From positions 1 to 64,000 of the forward strand of contig CAZLRF010000026.1 of the NCBI GenBank assembly GCA_964561785.1: a stretch of DNA of 64,000 bases, read 5' to 3'. Every line of letters begins with the position of its first letter. The stretch's first letter is position 1. Shown piece by piece: positions 16,232 to 27,773 of the stretch. The DNA comes from DATBSL01 sp964561785. GTDB lineage: Bacteria; Acidobacteriota; Vicinamibacteria; Fen-336. The notes under the pieces were generated by a model, which was not told the origin of the DNA, ran no database searches, and saw nothing but the letters and a program-made list of their open reading frames with translations. The position numbers and the translations under genes are program-made.

Positions 16232-16337
16232 CGAGGGCCATGCGGCGGGCGTTCGCGGCGACCTCGTCGTGGCTCAGCACCCGCCGGACCGGCATCGGCA
16301 GGTCGAGCTCGACGAGGTCGCCCTTTCGCCAGGTCCG
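16232..16337 (-). pseudogene. 106-bp fragment of the GH127 gene (copy 1)
   Basis: This stretch matches 24419-24524 of the intact GH127 gene with a few changes (it covers the codons for LVELDLPMPVRRVLSHDEVA). Everything else of the 2-kb gene is gone. It lies upstream of the broken DUF1080 gene in the same order and orientation as in the intact locus. Confidence 0.88.
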
Positions 16338-16663
16338 CTGATACGCCGAGCGGAGGGGCGGAGGGGTCGCAGGGCCCCATCGAGCATCGATCGGTGGTAG
16401 CATCGCCGCCGGCACCTCTCCGAACTCCTGTCGACTCCATGCGCCGGCGATCCACCGGCCTCCTGATCGCATCGACCCGGAACCATCGCGAGGTCAGGGT
16501 GATCCGCGGCCGGCCGGTCACGGCACGCTGTCGAGCGGTGGGACTTGAAGGAGCAGGGTATGGAGAAGGCTGTGCGCACCATCGAGCGCTGAGGCACAAG
16601 GCCCGCCCCCGCGGAGCGGATGGCCGCTCGCGGGCCGGTCGGCCGCCGTGAGGGAGGTCCTGA
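16338..16663. other. Non-coding or decayed stretch
   Basis: No gene is recognised. On the plus strand, 16518-16592 reads as a 24-residue peptide ending in WDLKEQGMEKAVRTIER and a stop, which has the look of a real protein C-terminus, but no start or upstream domain is present. I take it as an unassigned relic. The last bases contain the AGGGAGGT ribosome site of the next gene. Confidence 0.5.
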
Positions 16664-16882
16664 TTGAGCTGGAGCACGTTCGTTCGTCAGGTTCATCGCT
16701 GGGTGTCGATCGCTTTCACGGCGACGGTCGTCGCCAACTTCGTCACGCTCGCCAGGGGGCAGCCCCCCGCGTGGCTGACCTACTCGCCGCTGCTGCCGCT
16801 CGCCCTTCTCCTGTTCACCGGACTCTACCTGTTCGTGCTCCCGTACGCTGCCAGGTGGCGGAGCGGGCGGCGCGGCGACTGA
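16664..16882 (+). CDS. Small two-helix membrane protein
   Basis: A 72-residue protein with two hydrophobic segments: VSIAFTATVVANFVTLA and LLPLALLLFTGLYLFVLPY. It starts MSWSTFVRQVHRWVSIAFTA and ends in a basic tail (ARWRSGRRGD). The RQVHRW motif before the first helix resembles the start of PepSY-like or heme-reductase-like membrane proteins, but the short protein has no assigned function. The TTG start is well supported by GGAGGT 5 bases upstream. It lies in a region otherwise full of gene fragments. Confidence 0.65.
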   Translation: MSWSTFVRQVHRWVSIAFTATVVANFVTLARGQPPAWLTYSPLLPLALLLFTGLYLFVLPYAARWRSGRRGD

Positions 16883-16884
16883 AG

Positions 16885-17142
16885 GGCGAGCGAGCTCGAG
16901 CCACTGCGGCGCGCCTTCAACGCGTCCTCGCCCTGGCGCGGCTCTACCTCGGGCGGTCCAACGTCGCGTGCGTGGCGACGGACGCGGAGGCCCTCGCGGA
17001 CGCCTTCGCCCTCGTCGATTGCCACCGCCTCGGCCGCAAGCGCCTGGCCGACACGCTCCTCGCGGCGACGCTCCTCCGCCACGGCGTGCGCCAGCTCGTG
17101 ACCTGTAACCCGGGCGACTTCGAGGCGTCGGCCGGGGGCTAG
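16885..17142 (+). pseudogene. C-terminal fragment of a PIN-domain protein
   Basis: The frame ends RLADTLLAATLLRHGVRQLV followed by TCNPGDFE, the C-terminal half of a VapC-like PIN domain with the third and fourth acidic sites. ATDAEALADAFALVD before it fits the central helices. The N-terminal DTN-type strand with the first aspartate is absent, and the segment simply follows the small membrane protein gene. It is probably a truncated toxin gene with no function. Confidence 0.65.
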
Positions 17143-17204
17143 GGTCTTCGGAGTTGCCCCCGCGAGGCGCGGGTAGAATGAAGCACCCGGATCGAGGTGA
17201 TCTC

Positions 17205-19943
17205 ATGCGTCGAAGCCTGCTCGCCGCCCTCCTCGCCGCCGTTGGCGCCGCCGCCCTCGCCGCGCCGCCCGCCCGCGAGATCCCAGTCCCCGAAATCCCG
17301 TTCCAGAGGTACGTCCTCGGCAACGGGCTGACGCTGATCGTCCACGAGGACCACAAGGCCCCGATCGCGGCCGTCAACGTGTGGTACCACGTGGGCTCGA
17401 AGAACGAGAAGCCGGGCAAAACCGGTTTCGCCCACCTCTTCGAGCACCTGATGTTCAACGGCAGCGAGAACTTCGACGACGACTACTTCAAGGTGCTGGA
17501 GAAGCTCGGGGCGACCGACCTCAACGGCACCACGAACGAGGACCGCACCAACTACTTCCAGAACGTGCCCGTGGGCGCCCTCGACACCGTGCTGTGGATG
17601 GAGTCGGACCGCATGGGGCACCTCCTCGGCGCGATCACGCAGGCGAAGCTCGACGAGCAGCGCGGGGTGGTGCAGAACGAGAAGCGCCAGTACGAGAACG
17701 AGCCCTATGGGCGGGTGGACGAGCTCATCCAGGCCGCGGTCTACCCCAAGGGCCACCCGTACTCCTGGACGGTGATCGGTTCGATGGAGGACCTGGCCGC
17801 CGCCTCGCTGGACGACGTGAAGGAATGGTTCAAGACGTACTACGGCCCGCAGAACGCCGTCCTCGTGGTGGCGGGCGACGTGAAGGCCGAGGAGGTGAAG
17901 GCGAAGGTCGAGAGGTACTTCGGCGACATCCCCCCCGGCCCGCCGATCGCCGAGCACGACGTGTGGATCGCCAAGCGCGCGGGGGAGCAGCGGCAGATCC
18001 TCCAGGACCGCGTCCCCCAGGCCCGGATCTACAAGGTGTGGAACACCCCCCAGTGGGGCGCGCCCGACTCCGACTACCTCGACCTCGCCGCCGCCGTCCT
18101 CGCCTCGGGGAAGAGCTCGCGCCTGTACAGGCGGCTCGTCTACTCAGACCAGATCGCGACCGACGTCCGGGCCTACCAGGGGTCCTCGGAGATCGGAAGC
18201 ACCTTCGTCGTCCAGGCCACGGCCCGGCCGGGCGGAGACCTCCGCGCGGTCGAGAAGGCGCTCGACGAGGAGATGGCCCGCTTCCTGCGGGACGGCCCCA
18301 CCGCCGAGGAGCTCGAGCGGGCGAGCACGGCGCGGCTCGCCGGCTTCGTGCGCGGTGTCGAGCGCATCGGGGGCTTCGGGGGAAAGTCCGACATCCTCGC
18401 CCAGAGCCAAGTGTGGGGCGGGCGGGCGGACTTCTACCGCGACCGCCTCGCGCGGGTGAAGTCGGCGGGGACGGATGACGTGTGGGGGACGGCGAAGCGG
18501 TGGCTTGCGGACGGGGTCTACGTGCTCGAGGTCCACCCCTTCCCCGAGCTCGCCGCGGGCCGCGGGGGAGCGGATCGGAAGACCCGTCCCGTTCCGGGCC
18601 CGGCCCCCGAGGGGCGCCTGCCTGCGTTCCACCGCGCGACGCTCCCGAACGGCCTCAAGCTCGTCGTGGCCGAGCGGCACGAGATCCCGGTCGTGCGGCT
18701 CAACCTCCTCGTGGACGCGGGGTACGCCTCGGACCTCTCCGCCGCCCCGGGGACCGCGCGCCTCGCCGGCGACATGATGGACGAAGGTACGACGTCGCGG
18801 AGCGCCCTCGAGATCAGCGACGAGCTGCAGAGGCTCGGGGCGCAGCTCGGCGCCGACTCCGACCTCGACTCGACCTCGGTCACCTTGTCCGCGCTCAAGG
18901 CGACCCTGGAGCCCTCCCTCGCCCTCTTCGCCGACGTCGTGCTGAACCCTTCCTTCCCCCCCGGCGAGCTCGAGCGGCTCAAGAAGCTCCAGCTCGCCGC
19001 GATCCAGCGCGAGAGCTCGGAGCCGTTCGAGATGGCCCTGCGCGTGCTCCCCCGCCTCATCTACGGGGCCGGCCACGCCTACTCGCTGCCCCTCACCGGC
19101 TCGGGCTATCCGTCCTCCGTCGAGAAGATCACGCGCGACGACGTCGTCCGCTGGCACACCACCTGGTTCAAGCCAGGCAACGCCACGCTCATCGTCGTGG
19201 GCGACACCACGCTGGCCGAGATCCGCCCGAAGATCGAGGCCGCGTTCGCGGGCTGGGCGGGGGGCGGCGCCCCGAGGAAGAACGTGGGTGCCGTGGAGCC
19301 GAGGCCCCAGGACGCCATCTACGTCTACGACCGCCCGGGGGCGCTGCAGTCCACGATCCTCTGCGGCCACGCCGCGCCGCCGCGGGCGAACCCCCGGGAG
19401 ATCGCCGAGCAGGTGATGAACGCGGCCCTCGGGGGGCAGTTCACATCCCGTGTGAACATGAACCTCCGCGAGGACAAGCACTGGTCCTACGGGGCGGGGA
19501 CGTTCTTCTGGGACGCCCGTGGGCCCCGTCCCTTCCTCGCCTACGCCCCCGTCCAGACGGACAAGACGAAGGAGTCGGTCCGGGAGCTGCTGAAGGAGCT
19601 CCGGGCGATCCGCGGCGAGCGGCCGATCACCGCCGAAGAGCTGAGGGCGGCTCAGGACAACATGACGCTGAGCCTGCCCGGCTATTGGGAGACGGCAGGC
19701 GCCGTCCTCGGCTCGCTGGCCGAGATCGAGCGCTTCGGCTTCGACGACCGGTACTACGACGGCTACGCGGCGAAAGTCCGTGCGGTCTCGCTCGGCGACG
19801 TCGCGGCGGCGGCGCAGGTCATCCGACCCGACCGGCTGGTGTGGGTCATCGCGGGCGACCGGGCCAGGATCGAGCCCGGCCTGCGGGAGCTCGGCCTCGG
19901 CGCGGTGAGGGCGATCGACGCGGACGGGAACGTGCTGCCCTGA
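17205..19943 (+). CDS. M16 zinc peptidase, two-unit, exported
   Basis: A 912-residue protein with a signal peptide (residues 1-20, LAALLAAVGAAALAA). The first M16 unit carries the inverted zinc motif H77LFEH81 in GFAHLFEHLMFNGSENF, with the distal Glu in the VVQNEKRQYENEPYG helix. The second unit (from about residue 485) starts LPNGLKLVVAERHEIPVVRL and lacks HxxEH, as is normal for the regulatory half. Bacterial M16 proteins degrade peptides in the periplasm or process outer-membrane cargo. The ATG at 17205 is preceded by GAGGTGA; a TAGAAT box lies at 17174-17179. Confidence 0.9.
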   Translation: MRRSLLAALLAAVGAAALAAPPAREIPVPEIPFQRYVLGNGLTLIVHEDHKAPIAAVNVWYHVGSKNEKPGKTGFAHLFEHLMFNGSENFDDDYFKVLEKLGATDLNGTTNEDRTNYFQNVPVGALDTVLWMESDRMGHLLGAITQAKLDEQRGVVQNEKRQYENEPYGRVDELIQAAVYPKGHPYSWTVIGSMEDLAAASLDDVKEWFKTYYGPQNAVLVVAGDVKAEEVKAKVERYFGDIPPGPPIAEHDVWIAKRAGEQRQILQDRVPQARIYKVWNTPQWGAPDSDYLDLAAAVLASGKSSRLYRRLVYSDQIATDVRAYQGSSEIGSTFVVQATARPGGDLRAVEKALDEEMARFLRDGPTAEELERASTARLAGFVRGVERIGGFGGKSDILAQSQVWGGRADFYRDRLARVKSAGTDDVWGTAKRWLADGVYVLEVHPFPELAAGRGGADRKTRPVPGPAPEGRLPAFHRATLPNGLKLVVAERHEIPVVRLNLLVDAGYASDLSAAPGTARLAGDMMDEGTTSRSALEISDELQRLGAQLGADSDLDSTSVTLSALKATLEPSLALFADVVLNPSFPPGELERLKKLQLAAIQRESSEPFEMALRVLPRLIYGAGHAYSLPLTGSGYPSSVEKITRDDVVRWHTTWFKPGNATLIVVGDTTLAEIRPKIEAAFAGWAGGGAPRKNVGAVEPRPQDAIYVYDRPGALQSTILCGHAAPPRANPREIAEQVMNAALGGQFTSRVNMNLREDKHWSYGAGTFFWDARGPRPFLAYAPVQTDKTKESVRELLKELRAIRGERPITAEELRAAQDNMTLSLPGYWETAGAVLGSLAEIERFGFDDRYYDGYAAKVRAVSLGDVAAAAQVIRPDRLVWVIAGDRARIEPGLRELGLGAVRAIDADGNVLP

Positions 19944-20373
19944 CCCGGATCGCTCGGGAAGAGCCAGGTCAGCCGCCCTGCCCACGGCGCGGTCGCGGTG
20001 GCGGCGAGCGGCGCCGTCCCCAATCCACCCACGACACGATGGACCCGAGCACACGCGCTGGGTGTCGAGGCAGGTGAAGAACGGGAGGTTCCTGCTCTGC
20101 CCGAACGGCAACCACATGTCGATGTGGGACTGACGGCGGGCCGGGGTAGTGGTCTACTCCCACTTGGCCGGCACGCTCCAGCCGTCGCCGTGCTCGGCGA
20201 CACGGACGCGTTGCTGCCGTCGAGGGCGACGAGCTTTCGAAGCGAGAGGGGGTTTCGGACGAGGTAGGCGGCGGTGTACACGATGGCGCTATACTCCGCT
20301 CGGGTTTTCCTGCCTCCCGCCCCCCTGCGCACAGCGTCGCGCATGGCCCGGCCGGATGGAGGCGCCCGCCCCG
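19944..20373. other. 430-bp intergenic region with gene remnants
   Basis: No intact gene. The left half holds a short alpha/beta-hydrolase C-terminus (20035-20133). On the minus strand 20170-20300 reads YLVRNPLSLRKLVALDGSNA, which looks protein-like but is cut by frame changes and has no recognised family. TATACT at 20288-20293 may be the -10 box of the kinase gene. Confidence 0.5.
20035..20133 (+). pseudogene. C-terminal remnant of a proline-iminopeptidase-like hydrolase
   Basis: The frame reads RWVSRQVKNGRFLLCPNGNH, then MSMWD and a stop. This matches the region around the catalytic His (PNGSH) near the end of proline iminopeptidase-type alpha/beta hydrolases. No upstream domain remains. 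It is not a copy of the intact gene at 27774, whose C-terminus differs. Confidence 0.5.
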
Positions 20374-23049
<2,676 letters not shown>

Positions 23050-23233
23050 CCGACGCCGGCTCTCCTCGACGCACTCAGCCCTGGCGAGGAGGCCGACCCG
23101 CGCCGGCGGCGATGGCCTGGCGCCCCCATGCCCGCTTCGGCCATCGTGACGCAGACGAACCAAGTCCCCCGGAAGAGGACCATCCCTTCCACGAAGGCGC
23201 CCCGCGGCCGGTAGACCCGGCAGGTGATCTCCA
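23050..23233. other. Spacer without recognised gene
   Basis: Between the kinase stop and the duplicated locus. The minus strand has a short frame containing FVEGMVLFRGTWFVCVTMAE, unassigned and cut at the duplication border. Nothing else is seen. Confidence 0.4.
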
Positions 23234-23323
23234 CGCCGCCCCGAACACGACGCAGCCCACGAGGACGGCGCCCACGCCGTGGGTGAGGACGTTGGCGAGC
23301 TCTTCCCCGGGGCGGGCGCTCAC
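23234..23323 (-). pseudogene. 5' fragment of the hemolysin-III gene (copy 2)
   Basis: Matches the start of the intact gene (15681-15833), encoding ELANVLTHGVGAVL and then VGCVVFGA. A 63-base segment present in the intact gene is missing, cleanly removing 21 codons; AGGACGG flanks the lost segment, which is typical of slippage between short repeats. Homology stops at CGCCGCC (23234), after which unrelated sequence follows. Confidence 0.88.
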
Positions 23324-23327
23324 CGGC

Positions 23328-24056
23328 TCAGGGCAGCGGACGCAGCTTGATGTTGCGGAACCAGAAGACGCTGCCGTGGTCCTGGAGGGCGATCCGGCCG
23401 GTCCTGGCGAGGCCGTAGTCCGGCGCCTCCTTCCACTTGCCCGAGTCGCGCAGCTTCTGCCACTCCGGGGTCCAGCGCTCGAACTCGAGGACCTTCTCCC
23501 CGTTGAGCCAGTGCTCGACGTGCGTGCCGTTCACCACGATCCGCGTCGTGTTCCACTCGCCCACCGGCTTGAGCGTCTTCTTCTCGTTCGCGAGGTGCAT
23601 CGCGTAGTTGGCGCCCGCGAGCTGCCAGGGCTCGAGCTTCTGGGGGAAGCCCACGTCGTCGATGAGCTGGTACTCGGGCCCGGTCTTCCACGGCGCGTCG
23701 TACTTCGCGTCCTCCACCACCCCGTACATGAGGCCGCTGTTGCCGCCCTTCGTGGCCTTCCAGTCGATGCTGATCTCGAAGTTCGTGAACTCACGGTCGG
23801 TGACGAGGTCGGCCCGCATGTCGGAGCCGTAGTTGCCCTCGGTCCCCGCCGTCTTGAGCGCGCAGTCGTCGATCGACCACGCGGGAACCGCCTTTCCGTT
23901 GTAGCCGTGCCAGCCCTTCATCGTCTTGCCGTCGAAGAGCAGCTCCCAGCCCGCCGCCTTCTCGGCCGGGGTGAGCACGTTCACGCCGTCGCACGGCCCC
24001 GCCCACGAGGCGGCGGCGGCCAGGCTCGCCAGCACCGTCAGGCTCGTTCTCTTCAT
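23328..24056 (-). CDS. Exported DUF1080 protein (3-keto-disaccharide hydrolase family), intact copy
   Basis: A 242-residue protein with a signal peptide (about 1-20, LASLAAAASWAGP). The mature domain contains GWELLFDGKTMKGWHGYNG, WSIDDCALKTAG, FTNFEISIDWKATKGGNSGL and GEWNTTRIVVNGTHVEHWLN, the DUF1080 pattern. Members hydrolyse 3-keto-glycosides or bind glycans. GGAGGG precedes the ATG. It follows the GH127 gene by 66 bases and is probably in an operon with it and the MarC gene. A frameshifted copy lies at 15839-16141. Confidence 0.88.
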   Translation of the reverse strand: MKRTSLTVLASLAAAASWAGPCDGVNVLTPAEKAAGWELLFDGKTMKGWHGYNGKAVPAWSIDDCALKTAGTEGNYGSDMRADLVTDREFTNFEISIDWKATKGGNSGLMYGVVEDAKYDAPWKTGPEYQLIDDVGFPQKLEPWQLAGANYAMHLANEKKTLKPVGEWNTTRIVVNGTHVEHWLNGEKVLEFERWTPEWQKLRDSGKWKEAPDYGLARTGRIALQDHGSVFWFRNIKLRPLP

Positions 24057-24122
24057 GCTGTTCCCTCCGCGATCCCATTCTCCCCCAACCGGTCGTCCTC
24101 CGGCTCCTCGCTCACCTCGTCC

Positions 24123-26105
24123 TCAGGGCACGGCGAAGTCGAGCCTCACCCGGCGCGGCAGCCACACCGCCATCTCGCCCTCGCCGCGGTGGGCCCAGAC
24201 GTGGTAGGGGACCGCGACGAAGTCCTGCTCGCGGGCGAGGACCGAGCGGCCGTCCTCGCTCGGGGAGAGCGCGATCGCCCGTCCGGCGAGGACGGTGACG
24301 CCGCCGAGGAGGTCGGGGCGCTCGCGGGGCTCGAGCCCGGCGTCGTCGGGCAGCACGAGGTTGAAGACGCGCCCGCCGTTGTCGACCGCCTCCGCGCAGT
24401 AGACGACCGGACCGCGCTCGAGGGCCACGCGGCCGGCGTTCGCGGCGACCTCGTCGTGGCTCAGCACCCGCCGGACCGGCATCGGCAGGTCGAGCTCGAC
24501 GAGGTCGCCCTTTCGCCATGTCCGGCGCAGGACGGCGAATCCCTTCTCGAGCGCGGGGGTCGCCGCGTGGCCGTTCACCGTCACGGTCCACGCCGGGGTC
24601 GCGGCCTCGGCGTATCGGTAGAGGTCGCTCGGCACCGGCCGGCCCTGCGCCCAGCCCGGAACGCGGAGGCGCAGGGCGAGCTCGGCCGGCCGCCCGGGGT
24701 CGACCGCGATCCGGACCCGGCCGTCCCACGGGTAGCGGGTCTCCTGCCGGAGAGAGACCGCGAGGCCGTCGACGTCGACCTCGCCGCGGCCGGCGAGGAA
24801 AAGGTTGACGTAGACGTCGCGCCCGCGGTGGGCGTAGGCGTAGCCGGGGATCGAGGGCAGGAAGCGGACGACGTTCGTCGGGCAGCAGGAGCAGTCGAAC
24901 CACTCGCTGCGGCGCTTCTGCTTCATGTTGAAGGCGCTCGTGGCGTCCGCGGCGAGGGGGTTCGGGTAGAAGAAGCGCTCGCCGTCGAGGGAGACGCCGG
25001 AGAGCAAGCCGTTGTAGATGATGCGCTCGAGCACGTCCAGGTACTTCGCGTCGCCCTCGAGGAGGAACATCCGGTGGTTCCACATCGCCCCCGCGATCGC
25101 GGCGCAGGTCTCGGCGTAGGCGGCGGCGTTCGGCAGCTCGTAGGCGCCCCCGAAGGCCTCGCCCTCGCGGCGGGCGCCGAGGCCCCCCGTGACGTAGAGC
25201 TTGCGGGCCACCACGTCCTCCCACAGGGCGGCGAGGGCCGGCCGGTAGGCCTCGTCGGCCGACAGCGCCGCGACGTCGGCCATCGCCGAGTACATGTAGC
25301 CGGCGCGCACGGCGTGGCCGACGGCCTCCCTCTGGTCGCGCACCGGAACGTGGTCCTGGCTGTAGGCCCCGTAGAGCTTGTGGCCGGCCGCGTCCCCGCG
25401 CCGCTCCAGGAAGAAGCGGGCCTGGTCGAGATACCGTTTCTCGCCCGTGGCGCGGTAGAGCTTCACGAGGCCGAGCTCCACCTCCTGGTGACCGGGCGGG
25501 TCGAGCCGGCCCCCGACGCGGAACTCCCGCGCGACGAGGTCCGCGCTCTTGAGGGCCACGTCGAGGAGGGCGCGCTTGCCGGTGGCCTGGTAGTGGGCCA
25601 CGGCGGCCTCGTAGAGGTGGCCGAGGTTGTACAGCTCGTGGCCGCTCGCGATGTCCGACCAGCGCGGACGGCTCACGCAGCAGGTGGGCGGCTGGGCGAG
25701 GGTCGGGATCTGCCCGGCGGTGTAGAGGTAGCCGTCCTCCTCCTGGGCGGCGGCGATCTTCGCGATCACGCCGTCGAGGTACGCGTCGAGCTCGGGGTCG
25801 GGGCGGAGCCGCAGCGAGTACGACGCGCCCTCGATCACCTTGTAGACGTCCGAGTCGTTGAAGCCGAACAGCCCCTCGAAGGCCCCCCCCTTCCGCGGGC
25901 TCGCCGCCACCTCGAAGTTCCGGATCCGGCTCGTCGCCTCGCACTTCGCGAAGTTGTGCCGGACGGTCGTCCTGCGGTTCGTCTCGAGCCGCGGGGACCA
26001 GAACGCGTCCTCGATCGCGACCGACGTGAACGGGACGGGGCGGATGGGGTAGTCGGCGACGGGGACGGCGGCCGGGGCGGCGGCGAGGACGAGGGCGGCG
26101 AGCAT
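24123..26105 (-). CDS. GH127 beta-L-arabinofuranosidase-type glycoside hydrolase
   Basis: A 660-residue exported protein (signal peptide about 1-17). The (alpha/alpha)6 barrel holds family motifs IEDAFWSPRLETNRRTTVRH, FNDSDVYKVIEGASYSL, EEDGYLYTAGQ and YAETCAAIAGAMWNHRMF (metal-site Glu and Cys). FDCSCCPTNVVRFLPSIPGY carries the CC pair, one of which is the proposed nucleophile in this cysteine glycosidase family. The C-terminal part is beta-rich. Known members release L-arabinofuranose from plant glycans. It lies 20 bases after the MarC gene stop. A 106-bp fragment of it persists at 16232. Confidence 0.88.
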   Translation of the reverse strand: MLAALVLAAAPAAVPVADYPIRPVPFTSVAIEDAFWSPRLETNRRTTVRHNFAKCEATSRIRNFEVAASPRKGGAFEGLFGFNDSDVYKVIEGASYSLRLRPDPELDAYLDGVIAKIAAAQEEDGYLYTAGQIPTLAQPPTCCVSRPRWSDIASGHELYNLGHLYEAAVAHYQATGKRALLDVALKSADLVAREFRVGGRLDPPGHQEVELGLVKLYRATGEKRYLDQARFFLERRGDAAGHKLYGAYSQDHVPVRDQREAVGHAVRAGYMYSAMADVAALSADEAYRPALAALWEDVVARKLYVTGGLGARREGEAFGGAYELPNAAAYAETCAAIAGAMWNHRMFLLEGDAKYLDVLERIIYNGLLSGVSLDGERFFYPNPLAADATSAFNMKQKRRSEWFDCSCCPTNVVRFLPSIPGYAYAHRGRDVYVNLFLAGRGEVDVDGLAVSLRQETRYPWDGRVRIAVDPGRPAELALRLRVPGWAQGRPVPSDLYRYAEAATPAWTVTVNGHAATPALEKGFAVLRRTWRKGDLVELDLPMPVRRVLSHDEVAANAGRVALERGPVVYCAEAVDNGGRVFNLVLPDDAGLEPRERPDLLGGVTVLAGRAIALSPSEDGRSVLAREQDFVAVPYHVWAHRGEGEMAVWLPRRVRLDFAVP

Positions 26106-26125
26106 GGAGGCGCTCCTTGCGAGGA

Positions 26126-26749
26126 TCAGCCGGCGCGCAGCAGGCCGCGCACGCCGTCAGCCACGTACTGGACGGCGAGGGCGGCGAGCAGCACGCCGAG
26201 GACGCGGGTCACGACGTTGACGCCCGTGCGCCGCAGGACGCGGCCGAGCGTCGTCGACAGCTTCAGCGCGAGCCAGGTCAGGACGAGGACGACCCCGGTC
26301 ATCGCGAACACCAGCGCGAGGGCGCGCGGGTCCTTCCCCGCCTGCCCGACGAGGATCATCATGCTCGCCATCGAGCCGGGGCCCGCGATGAGCGGGATGG
26401 CGAGGGGGAAGACGCTCACGTCGGGCCGCGAGCGCGACTCCTCCTCCTCCTCTTCCGTCTCGCGCTGGTGGGGGGCGGCCATCACCATCCCGACCGCGAT
26501 GCGGAACAGGAGGATGCCGCCGGCGATCCGGAAGGCGTCCATGCTGATCCCGAGCTGCTCGAGCAGCCAGGCCCCGCCGAGGGCGAAGCCGAACAGGACG
26601 ACCCCGGCCACGACCACCGCGCGGCGGGCGATCCGCCGGCGCTCCTTCTCGGGCCGCCCCTCGACGAGCCCGAGGTAGACGGGGGCGATCCCGACGGGGT
26701 CGACCACCACCAGGAGGGTGAGGAAGCTGCGCAGCGCGATCTCGATCAC
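26126..26749 (-). CDS. MarC-family membrane protein
   Basis: A 207-residue protein with six predicted helices. FLTLLVVVDPVGIAPVYLGL near the N-terminus and PLAIPLIAGPGSMASMMIL in the centre are the two inverted-repeat motifs of the MarC/SNARE-like transporter family. A charged loop (QRETEEEEEESRSRPD) separates the halves. Role unknown in general; it was once linked to drug tolerance without proof. The GTG start gives MIEIALRSFL. It heads a likely operon with GH127 and DUF1080. Confidence 0.85.
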   Translation of the reverse strand: MIEIALRSFLTLLVVVDPVGIAPVYLGLVEGRPEKERRRIARRAVVVAGVVLFGFALGGAWLLEQLGISMDAFRIAGGILLFRIAVGMVMAAPHQRETEEEEEESRSRPDVSVFPLAIPLIAGPGSMASMMILVGQAGKDPRALALVFAMTGVVLVLTWLALKLSTTLGRVLRRTGVNVVTRVLGVLLAALAVQYVADGVRGLLRAG

Positions 26750-26815
26750 GGGGCGAGGCTCCGCACGGGGAGAGACTATTCGAAAGCGGCCGCCGCCGCG
26801 AGCCGCGCTTTCTGC

Positions 26816-26844
26816 TTGACACGGACCCCCGTGAGGCGCACGAT
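26816..26844 (+). promoter_or_regulatory. Sigma70-like promoter
   Basis: TTGACA (26816-26821), 17-base spacer, CACGAT (26839-26844). It precedes the secreted-protein gene by about 60 bases and lies in an AT-richer patch of the intergenic region. Confidence 0.45.
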
Positions 26845-26906
26845 CCGCCCAATCGTTTCCATCCACCCAGTCGTCCGCGGACCGCCCACGGGAGGTGGGC
26901 TGGACC

Positions 26907-27725
26907 ATGCACATGACCGCTCTGCGCCTCACCCTGCTGGCCATCGCTGCCGGCGGCGCCGCCGACGCCCTCGCCCAGGGCATGCCGACCACCCAGCCCA
27001 AGCTCCTCGCGATCTACCGCGAGGAGCTCAAGACCGGCCGCGCCGGCGACCACGCGAAGTGGGAGGCGCTCTGGCCGGCCGCCTTCGAGAAGGCCGGGGC
27101 GAAGTTCAACTACATCGCCCTCTCGTCGATCACCGGCCCGTCGGAGGTCTGGTACCTCACGCCCCTCGCCGACCACGCGGCCCTCGGCGACATGATGGCC
27201 ATGGAGGCCGATCCGGCCCTCGCCCCCGAGCTCGAGCGGCTCGCGAAGGGAGACGCGGAGTTCGTCGAACGGGTGACGCAGATGCACGCGGTGGCGCAGC
27301 CCGACCTGAGCCACGGGACGTTCCCCGACATGTCGAAGGTGCGCTTCTACGAGATCACCACGTTTCGCGTGAAGCCCGGTCACGCCGCGGCGTTCATCGC
27401 GGCGACGAAGGCCTACAAGGCGGCCGCCGGGCGCTCGGACCCGAGCGCGGCCTGGCGGACCTACGACGTGGTCGCGGGGGCGCCGGGCGGAACCTATCTC
27501 GTCTTCTCGTCGGTCGGCTCCTTCGCCGAGTTCGACAAGATGATGGCGGGCGGCGAGTCGACCTGGAAGGGCATGACGCCCGAGGAGACGGCTGCGCTCG
27601 ACCGCTTCATGAAGGACGGCGTGTCGAGCACCGTGACCCAGCGCTACCGCGTCTCCCCGTCGATGAGCTACGTGGACGCGGCCACGCGGGCCAAGGACCC
27701 GGCCTTCTGGGGCGCGAAGCCGTAG
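26907..27725 (+). CDS. Exported protein of unknown function with ferredoxin-like repeats
   Basis: A 272-residue protein. The signal peptide ends around GAADALAQG. Two similar units follow: LLAIYREELKTGRAGDHAKWEALW...FNYIALSSITGPSEVWYL and VRFYEITTFRVKPGHAAAFI...WRTYDVVAGAPGGTYLVFSS. This spacing of 'E...F.VKPG' and '...YLVF' resembles NIPSNAP- or EthD-like alpha/beta barrels, but no catalytic residue is evident. ATG 26907 is chosen because GGAGGT lies 10 bases upstream; GTG 26895 overlaps that site. Function is not assigned. Confidence 0.7.
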   Translation: MHMTALRLTLLAIAAGGAADALAQGMPTTQPKLLAIYREELKTGRAGDHAKWEALWPAAFEKAGAKFNYIALSSITGPSEVWYLTPLADHAALGDMMAMEADPALAPELERLAKGDAEFVERVTQMHAVAQPDLSHGTFPDMSKVRFYEITTFRVKPGHAAAFIAATKAYKAAAGRSDPSAAWRTYDVVAGAPGGTYLVFSSVGSFAEFDKMMAGGESTWKGMTPEETAALDRFMKDGVSSTVTQRYRVSPSMSYVDAATRAKDPAFWGAKP

Positions 27726-27773
27726 GGCGTTCTCCGGGGACGCGCCGGCCGGGCCGGCGCGTCCCGGCCCGCG

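Noticed and set aside
23112..26678. Open frame of over 1100 codons on the plus strand.
   Set aside because: It runs antisense through intact DUF1080, GH127 and MarC genes and has no domain of its own.
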